This document shows, piece by piece, positions 1 through 4,202 of a stretch of DNA of 5,505 nucleotides; positions within the stretch are counted from its first letter, which is position 1; every line of letters starts with the position of its first letter. The notes beneath the pieces were generated by a model, which made no database searches, was not told the origin of the DNA, and saw nothing but the letters and a program-made list of their open reading frames with translations. This DNA comes from an uncultured Streptomyces sp. (lineage in GTDB: Bacteria > Actinomycetota > Actinomycetes > Streptomycetales > Streptomycetaceae), in assembly GCA_946480485.1 (NCBI GenBank), contig CAMLJW010000365.1, positions 1 to 5,505 of the forward strand. The letters run 5' to 3'. The position numbers and the translations under genes were made by a program.

Positions 1-65
1 CCCCGGGCCAAGACCCCGGGCCAAGACCCCGGGCCAAGACCCCGGGCCAAGACCCCGGGCCAAGA
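1..65. repeat. 13-bp tandem repeat array, five perfect copies
   Basis: The unit CCCCGGGCCAAGA occurs five times without a mismatch, followed by a partial CCC. A degenerate copy (TCCGGGCAAGACC) lies at 88-100. The array touches the window edge, so more copies may lie upstream. Each unit contains the self-complementary hexamer CCCGGG, so any two neighbouring units can form a 6-bp all-GC hairpin with a 7-nt CCAAGAC loop. The array could therefore act in RNA as a set of alternative hairpins behind the upstream gene, or it could be a neutral slippage product. The upstream gene is not visible; in Streptomyces it is commonly lysA. All three forward frames are open through the array, so a coding role for part of it cannot be excluded, but 13 is not a multiple of 3. 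Confidence 0.95.
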
Positions 66-110
66 CCCACACAGGGGCAGGGCCCACTCCGGGCAAGACC
101 ACCCCCCGCT

Positions 111-154
111 AAACCAATTCATCAAACAATCTCCAAATAAGAAAAATAAGAATA
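111..154 (+). promoter_or_regulatory. A-rich island, probable hom promoter region
   Basis: By hand count this 44-nt stretch has 26 A, 8 T, 8 C and 2 G, about 23% GC, in an otherwise very GC-rich sequence. It lies about 130-175 bp before the hom start, where a promoter is expected. I see no convincing -35/-10 pair; TAAGAAT at 147-153 is only a loose -10 candidate. An easily melted promoter or an UP-like A-rich element is the simplest reading. The role is inferred from composition and position only. Confidence 0.35.
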
Positions 155-167
155 GTGGCGGAAGATC

Positions 168-188
168 TCCCGCGATCGGCCGCCGGGA
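168..188 (+). other. Predicted stem-loop 1 in the hom leader
   Basis: TCCCG (168-172) pairs with CGGGA (184-188). Two further pairs, C173-G182 and G174-C181, are possible if C183 is bulged. An alternative longer-range stem, GGCGG (157-161) with CCGCC (180-184), competes with it. No U-run follows, so it does not look like an intrinsic terminator. Its function is unknown. Confidence 0.35.
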
Positions 189-210
189 AATGAAATAGAC
201 GTCTCACGAT

Positions 211-239
211 CCGGACGAAGGGCAGAAAGTCCCGTCCGG
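211..239 (+). other. Predicted stem-loop 2 in the hom leader
   Basis: CCGGACG (211-217) pairs perfectly with CGTCCGG (233-239), a 7-bp stem. A shorter inner stem, GGG (220-222) with TCC (230-232), may stack inside it. It ends about 47 nt before the hom start and directly abuts a GTG (239) that opens a 10-codon frame. It could regulate translation or transcription of hom. No ligand-binding family was recognised. Confidence 0.45.
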
Positions 240-277
240 TGAGTGAAACTGGACCAACCGTGACGGTATGAGGAAAC

Positions 278-282
278 GAGGT
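278..282 (+). promoter_or_regulatory. Ribosome binding site of hom
   Basis: GAGGT at 278-282 complements the 16S rRNA 3' end. It lies 3 nt before the ATG at 286 and 6 nt before the ATG at 289, and a second GAGG at 270-273 lies 12 nt before 286. Both signals lie downstream of the ATG at 268, which itself lacks a good upstream site. This argues that translation starts at 286 or 289. Confidence 0.55.
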
Positions 283-285
283 CGG

Positions 286-1587
286 ATGATGCGTACGCGT
301 CCGCTGAAGGTGGCGCTGCTGGGCTGTGGGGTTGTCGGCTCAGAGGTGGCGCGCATCATGACGACGCACGCCGACGACCTCGCCGCCAGGATCGGGGCGC
401 CCATCGAGCTGGCGGGGGTCGCCGTAAGACGGCCCTCCAGGGTGCGCGAGGGCATTCCCGCGGAACTCATCACCACGGACGCGACGGCTTTGGTCAAACG
501 CGGGGACATCGACGTGGTCGTCGAGGTCATCGGCGGCATCGAGCCGGCACAGACCCTGATCACCGCCGCCTTCGAGCACGGCGCGTCCGTCGTCTCCGCC
601 AACAAGGCGCTGCTCGCCCAGGACGGCGCCGCGCTGCACGCCTTCGCCGAGGAACACGGCAAGGACCTCTACTACGAGGCGGCGGTGGCCGGTGCCATCC
701 CCCTGATCCGGCCGCTGCGCGAGTCCCTCGCCGGCGACAAGGTCAACCGGGTGCTCGGCATCGTCAATGGCACCACCAACTTCATCCTCGACAAGATGGA
801 CTCGACGGGCGCCGGGTATCAGGAAGCGCTCGACGAGGCCACCGCGCTCGGGTATGCGGAAGCCGACCCGACCGCCGACGTCGAAGGGTTCGATGCCGCC
901 GCCAAGGCCGCGATCCTCGCCGGTATCGCCTTCCACACGCGCGTGCGCCTCGACGACGTCTACCGCGAGGGCATGACCGAGGTCACCGCCGCCGACTTCG
1001 CGTCGGCCAAGGAGATGGGCTGCACCATCAAGCTGCTCGCCATCTGTGAACGGGCTGCCGACGGGGAGTCCGTGACCGCGCGCGTGCACCCCGCGATGAT
1101 TCCGCTGACCCACCCGCTCGCCTCCGTGCGCGGCGCGTACAACGCCGTGTTCGTCGAGTCGGACGCCGCGGGGCAGCTGATGTTCTACGGTCCCGGCGCG
1201 GGCGGTGCGCCCACCGCCTCCGCGGTCCTCGGCGACCTCGTGGCCGTCTGCCGCAACCTGCTCAGCGGCGCGACCGGACCGGGCGACTCCGCGTACACCC
1301 AGCTGCCCGTGTCGCCCATGGGTGAGGTCGTCACGCGGTACCACATCAGCCTTGATGTGGCCGACAAACCGGGTGTTCTCGCCCAGGTTGCCACCGTCTT
1401 CGCCGAGCACGGTGTTTCGATCGATACGGTTCGCCAGCAAGGTCGACAAGACGGAGGCGGCGAGGCATCTCTCGTCGTCGTCACCCACCGCGCGTCCGAC
1501 GCCTCCCTGAACGGGACCGTCGAGGCGCTGCGCAACCTCGACACCGTGCGGGGTGTCGCCAGCATCATGCGGGTTGAAGGAGAGTAA
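286..1587 (+). CDS. hom: Homoserine dehydrogenase
   Basis: Catalyses NAD(P)H-dependent reduction of L-aspartate 4-semialdehyde to L-homoserine in the cytosol, the branch point toward threonine and methionine. From the ATG at 286 the protein has 433 residues. The N-terminal Rossmann nucleotide-binding loop GCGVVG is at 13-18. The family signature from A185 to K207 fits the PROSITE pattern, and E192, D203 and K207 align with the catalytic Glu, Asp and Lys of the yeast enzyme. NGTTNF is at 161-166. A C-terminal ACT domain at about 352-430 begins YHISLDVADKPGV; in this family it is the site of threonine feedback inhibition. The length fits the monofunctional actinobacterial enzyme without an aspartokinase domain. 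An in-frame ATG at 268 would add six basic residues but lacks a good ribosome site; ATG 289 is equally possible. thrC follows after 6 nt, so the two are surely co-transcribed. Some annotations use the name thrA. Confidence 0.97.
   Translation: MMRTRPLKVALLGCGVVGSEVARIMTTHADDLAARIGAPIELAGVAVRRPSRVREGIPAELITTDATALVKRGDIDVVVEVIGGIEPAQTLITAAFEHGASVVSANKALLAQDGAALHAFAEEHGKDLYYEAAVAGAIPLIRPLRESLAGDKVNRVLGIVNGTTNFILDKMDSTGAGYQEALDEATALGYAEADPTADVEGFDAAAKAAILAGIAFHTRVRLDDVYREGMTEVTAADFASAKEMGCTIKLLAICERAADGESVTARVHPAMIPLTHPLASVRGAYNAVFVESDAAGQLMFYGPGAGGAPTASAVLGDLVAVCRNLLSGATGPGDSAYTQLPVSPMGEVVTRYHISLDVADKPGVLAQVATVFAEHGVSIDTVRQQGRQDGGGEASLVVVTHRASDASLNGTVEALRNLDTVRGVASIMRVEGE
1578..1584 (+). promoter_or_regulatory. 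Ribosome binding site of thrC inside the hom 3' end
   Basis: AGGAGAG sits in the last codons of hom (GAA GGA GAG TAA), 9 nt before the thrC ATG at 1594. A ribosome terminating on hom clears and positions itself on this site, so thrC translation is probably coupled to hom translation. Confidence 0.85.
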
Positions 1588-1593
1588 CCAGCA

Positions 1594-2652
1594 ATGACCC
1601 ACCAGTGGCGCGGAATCATCGAGGAGTACCGGGACAGGCTGCCGGTCTTCGACAGCACGCCGGTCGTGACGCTCCGCGAGGGCGGCACGCCGCTCGTGCC
1701 CGCGCAGGTGCTCTCCGAGCGCACGGGCTGCGAGGTCCACCTCAAGGTGGAGGGCGCGAACCCCACCGGGTCCTTCAAGGACCGCGGCATGACCATGGCC
1801 ATCAGCAAGGCAAAGGAGGAGGGCGCGAAGGCCGTCATCTGCGCCTCCACCGGCAACACGTCCGCCTCGGCGGCCGCCTATGCCGTACGGGCCGGAATGG
1901 TGTCCGCCGTTCTCGTCCCGCAGGGCAAGATCGCGCTCGGCAAGATGGGCCAGGCGCTCGTGCACGGAGCGAAGATCCTTCAAGTGGACGGGAACTTCGA
2001 CGACTGCCTCACACTCGCGCGCAGTCTGTCCGAGAACTACCCCGTGGCCCTGGTGAATTCAGTCAACCCGGTGCGTATAGAGGGTCAGAAGACCGCCGCC
2101 TTCGAAATCGTGGACATGCTCGGTGACGCGCCCGACATTCACATCCTGCCGGTGGGCAACGCCGGCAACATCACCGCCTACTGGAAGGGCTACAAGGAGT
2201 ACGCCGCCGACGGCATCGCCGGGCAAACCCCTCGAATGTGGGGTTTCCAGGCCTCCGGTTCCGCCCCGATCGTGCGCGGCGAGGTTGTCAAGGACCCGTC
2301 GACCATCGCCACCGCGATCCGGATCGGCAACCCGGCGTCCTGGCAGTTCGCGCTGGCCGCGCGGGATGAATCAGGCGGCTTCATCGATGAGGTGACGGAC
2401 CGTGAGATTCTGCGCTGTTACCGGCTGTTGGCCTCTCAGGAGGGCGTCTTCGTCGAGCCCGCCTCCGCCGCGTCCGTCGCCGGCCTGCTGAAGGCCGCCG
2501 AGCAGGGCAAGGTCGACCCGGGCCAGCGGATCGTCTGCACGGTCACCGGCAACGGCCTCAAGGACCCGGACTGGGCCGTCGCGGGCGCCCCGCAACCCGT
2601 CACGGTCCCGGTGGACGCGGCCACGGCGGCGGAGCGCCTTGGCCTCGCATAG
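1594..2652 (+). CDS. thrC: Threonine synthase
   Basis: Pyridoxal-phosphate enzyme that converts O-phospho-L-homoserine and water to L-threonine and phosphate, the last step of threonine synthesis. The 352-residue length is typical of the short threonine synthases of actinobacteria and Bacillus (fold type II, tryptophan synthase beta-like). In GSFKDRG at 59-65, K62 is the predicted Schiff-base lysine. [14 protein letters not shown] at 84-97 is the substrate/cofactor loop, PVGNAGN at 186-192 the glycine-rich phosphate cradle, and TGNGLKDP at 318-325 the C-terminal cofactor-ring motif. The ATG at 1594 is supported by the ribosome site in the hom tail. Nothing is truncated or shifted, and codon use matches the neighbours. 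A strong stem-loop lies 21 nt after the stop, so hom-thrC may end as a bicistronic unit ahead of thrB. Confidence 0.97.
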   Translation: MTHQWRGIIEEYRDRLPVFDSTPVVTLREGGTPLVPAQVLSERTGCEVHLKVEGANPTGSFKDRGMTMAISKAKEEGAKAVICASTGNTSASAAAYAVRAGMVSAVLVPQGKIALGKMGQALVHGAKILQVDGNFDDCLTLARSLSENYPVALVNSVNPVRIEGQKTAAFEIVDMLGDAPDIHILPVGNAGNITAYWKGYKEYAADGIAGQTPRMWGFQASGSAPIVRGEVVKDPSTIATAIRIGNPASWQFALAARDESGGFIDEVTDREILRCYRLLASQEGVFVEPASAASVAGLLKAAEQGKVDPGQRIVCTVTGNGLKDPDWAVAGAPQPVTVPVDAATAAERLGLA

Positions 2653-2673
2653 CCGGTAAGAACGCCTGATGGG

Positions 2674-2722
2674 GGGTGCACAGGGGGGCTTATGACACGC
2701 ATCGTGCGCCTCCTGTGCGCCC
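2674..2722 (+). terminator. Long stem-loop after thrC, candidate terminator or processing hairpin
   Basis: The arms at 2674-2687 and 2709-2722 give 14 consecutive base pairs in the + strand RNA, two of them wobble pairs (U2677-G2719 and G2685-U2711). The 21-nt apical part can fold again: CACG (2696-2699) with CGTG (2703-2706) and a 3-nt loop. The wobble pairs would be A-C mismatches in RNA from the other strand, which suggests a role in the thrC transcript. No U-tract follows; U-less hairpins are often proposed as terminators in Streptomyces. Attenuation before thrB or 3'-end stabilisation of hom-thrC mRNA are alternatives. Confidence 0.6.
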
Positions 2723-2748
2723 TATGTCGCCACACAACCTTCCTTCGA

Positions 2749-2754
2749 TAGGCT
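2749..2754 (+). promoter_or_regulatory. Possible -10 element of a thrB promoter
   Basis: TAGGCT fits the Streptomyces vegetative -10 pattern TAGRNT and lies 27 nt beyond the hairpin. No recognisable -35 (TTGAC-like) sits 16-19 bp upstream, where the sequence is TGTCGC. A second near match, TAGGTA, is at 2756-2761. The 245-bp gap and the preceding hairpin make an internal thrB promoter plausible, but the motif is short and may be chance. Confidence 0.25.
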
Positions 2755-2846
2755 GTAGGTAACCCGCCCGCCGCATATGCCGCGGTGCCACGCCGTCTTT
2801 GCGGCCGCCGGGCCTTCCGTGGTCTTCCGTTACGTCTCGCAGGATT

Positions 2847-2881
2847 TCGACAATCTCGACAATCTCGCAGCTCAAGCTCAA
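2847..2881 (+). repeat. Short tandem repeats just upstream of thrB
   Basis: TCGACAATC occurs twice in tandem at 2847-2864, followed by a partial TCG. GCTCAA then occurs twice in tandem at 2870-2881 and runs directly into the thrB ribosome binding site. A looser direct repeat, CTTCCGT at 2814-2820 and 2824-2830, precedes them. These may be slippage products in a 5' leader or direct-repeat protein or RNA binding sites. Confidence 0.7.
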
Positions 2882-2887
2882 GGAGAG
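2880..2887 (+). promoter_or_regulatory. Ribosome binding site of thrB
   Basis: AAGGAGAG ends 10 nt before the ATG at 2898; the spacing is slightly long but the match is strong. It fixes the thrB start at 2898 rather than the upstream in-frame TTG at 2799, which has no such site and would add 33 low-quality residues encoded by the repeat-rich leader. Confidence 0.85.
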
Positions 2888-2897
2888 TCATCGAGCG

Positions 2898-3815
2898 ATG
2901 GCCGGTCCAGCGTTCCGCGCCGCCGCCGTCCGGGTGCGCGTCCCCGCCACCAGCGCCAACCTCGGTCCGGGCTTCGACGCCCTGGGCCTGTCGCTGGGGC
3001 TCTACGACGACGTGGTCGTCCGGGTGGCCGACTCCGGCCTGCACGTCGACATCGCGGGTGAGGGCAGCGAGACACTCCCACGTGACGAGAGTCACCTCCT
3101 CGTACGCTCCCTGCGTACCGCCTTCGATCTGCTGGGCGGACAGCCGCGCGGCCTCGAGATCATCTGCGCCAACCGCATCCCGCACGGCCGTGGCCTGGGC
3201 TCCTCGTCCGCCGCGATCTGCGCCGGCATCGTCGCCGCGCGCGCCGTGACCATAGGCGGAGACGCCAAGCTCGACGACGCGGCGCTCCTGGAGCTCGCCA
3301 CCGAGATCGAGGGCCACCCCGACAACGTCGCGGCCTGTCTGCTCGGCGGTTTCACGCTGTCCTGGATGGCGGGCGGCGCCGCGCGCGCCATCAGGATCGA
3401 TCCGGCCGATTCCATCGTTCCGGTGGTTTTCGTACCGGGGAAGCCGGTTCTGACCGAGACCGCCCGTGGCCTGCTGCCGCGCACCGTGCCACACATCGAC
3501 GCCGCCGCCAACGCGGGCCGCGCCGCGCTGCTCGTCGAGGCCCTGACCAGGCGCCCCGAGCTGCTGCTGCCCGCCACCGAGGACCGGCTGCACCAGGAGT
3601 ACCGGGCTCCCGCCATGCCGGAGAGCGCCGCCCTGGTGGAGCGGCTGCGGGCCGACGGAATCCCCGCGGTGATCTCCGGGGCGGGCCCCACCGTGCTTGC
3701 GCTGGCCGACCAAGCCACCGCCGACAAGGTCTCCCGCCTGGCCGGCGGGGGCTGGGCGGCCAACCGGCTGAGCCTCGATGCCCAGGGAGCGAGCGTGCTG
3801 CCGCTTGCCACCTGA
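2898..3815 (+). CDS. thrB: Homoserine kinase
   Basis: GHMP-family kinase that transfers phosphate from ATP to L-homoserine, giving O-phosphohomoserine, the ThrC substrate. In actinobacteria this intermediate also marks commitment to threonine rather than methionine. From ATG 2898 it has 305 residues, a normal length. GHMP motif 1 is VPATSANLGPGFDALG (15-30). Motif 2, the ATP phosphate loop IPHGRGLGSSSAA, is at 94-106. EGHPDN (138-143) is a conserved active-site segment, and the C-terminal GHMP motif ISGAGPTVLAL is at 259-269. Together these identify homoserine kinase rather than mevalonate or galactokinase relatives, and the hom-thrC context confirms it. It is separated from thrC by 245 bp with a hairpin, so it may be expressed partly independently. 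No defects seen. Confidence 0.97.
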   Translation: MAGPAFRAAAVRVRVPATSANLGPGFDALGLSLGLYDDVVVRVADSGLHVDIAGEGSETLPRDESHLLVRSLRTAFDLLGGQPRGLEIICANRIPHGRGLGSSSAAICAGIVAARAVTIGGDAKLDDAALLELATEIEGHPDNVAACLLGGFTLSWMAGGAARAIRIDPADSIVPVVFVPGKPVLTETARGLLPRTVPHIDAAANAGRAALLVEALTRRPELLLPATEDRLHQEYRAPAMPESAALVERLRADGIPAVISGAGPTVLALADQATADKVSRLAGGGWAANRLSLDAQGASVLPLAT

Positions 3816-3843
3816 CACACGGTTGCCGGATGTGGAGAGGGGA

Positions 3844-3872
3844 ATGTTTGTTGGATCCGGTAGTGTTAATCT
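3844..3872 (+). promoter_or_regulatory. Candidate extended -10 promoter of rho
   Basis: TGTTAATCT at 3864-3872 fits the extended -10 pattern TGNTANNNT (-10 hexamer TAATCT, 3867-3872). The best-placed -35 (ATGTTT, 3844-3849, 17-bp spacer) is weak, as is usual for extended -10 promoters. An inverted repeat, CCGGAT (3826-3831) with ATCCGG (3855-3860), overlaps this region and could be an operator. The predicted start near 3879 would give a leader of about 320 nt before rho. Confidence 0.45.
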
Positions 3873-4202
3873 CAAGTCCGCACCCGACCCCACCACGGCG
3901 AGGTGCTTCGTGTCCCCGTTCGGGACAGACCTTCTTCCGGGAGCCTCCCAAACTGCTTTGTGCCACGCATTCGGTGCTATGCGCTGAGCAGTCCTGAGCA
4001 CGCTCCGGAAACCGGCGCGACCGAGCCGATCGACATCGAACCTCAGTGTCGCGGCCCCCGGAAACGCCATCACCAGTTATTTCCTCCGCCTCTTTGGCGG
4101 ACCACCGCCCCGGCACGGTCCACACGACAGGGACCAAAGCCGGACAGCACAACCGGTCGCCGAGCCAGACAGGCCGACGTCCGCTCCAGGGAAGGACCCT
4201 TC
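3873..4202 (+). promoter_or_regulatory. Long structured leader of rho
   Basis: The thrB-rho gap of 387 bp holds no convincing gene. TGTCCC (3911-3916) pairs with GGGACA (3922-3927) over a 5-nt loop, extended by AGGT (3901-3904) with ACCT (3929-3932). TCCGCC (4085-4090) pairs with GGCGGA (4096-4101), while the same GGCGG can instead pair with CCGCC (4105-4109), so two hairpins are mutually exclusive. GGTCC (4117-4121) can pair with GGACC (4131-4135). From 4067 to 4130 I count 28 C against 13 G, a C-over-G bias like that of Rho loading sites. In E. coli and other bacteria rho is limited by Rho-dependent attenuation in its own leader; the same is inferred here. Confidence 0.4.
4190..4196 (+). 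promoter_or_regulatory. Ribosome binding site of rho
   Basis: GGAAGGA ends 6 nt before a GTG at 4203. There is no competing start just upstream in this frame, and the protein from this GTG begins SDTTDLMGARVE, which I recognise as the usual start of Streptomyces Rho. Confidence 0.75.

Noticed and set aside
197..204. 8-bp perfect palindrome AGACGTCT in the hom leader
   Set aside because: It is too short to claim as an operator; the flanking bases do not extend it and a chance occurrence is likely.
268..285. Upstream ATG at 268 as the hom start
   Set aside because: It lacks a good upstream ribosome site, while GAGG and GAGGT lie between it and the ATGs at 286 and 289. The six added residues precede the usual MMRTRPLKV start. 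Not fully excluded.
340..1983. 547-codon open frame on the reverse strand opposite hom and thrC
   Set aside because: Its codon phase mirrors the high-GC forward genes, it spans two confirmed genes and the translation has no recognisable domain. Such antisense frames are expected in high-GC DNA.
2799..2897. In-frame N-terminal extension of thrB from a TTG at 2799
   Set aside because: No ribosome site precedes the TTG, the 33 residues come from the repeat-rich leader, and AAGGAGAG at 2880-2887 supports ATG 2898, which gives the normal family length.
3984..4000. Direct repeat CTGAGCA twice, 10 bp apart, in the rho leader
   Set aside because: Seven-base repeats occur often by chance, and no link to a known site was recognised.
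2436..4073. 545-codon open frame on the reverse strand opposite thrC, thrB and the gap
   Set aside because: It crosses two real genes and two intergenic gaps and has a low-complexity translation without motifs; a composition artefact.
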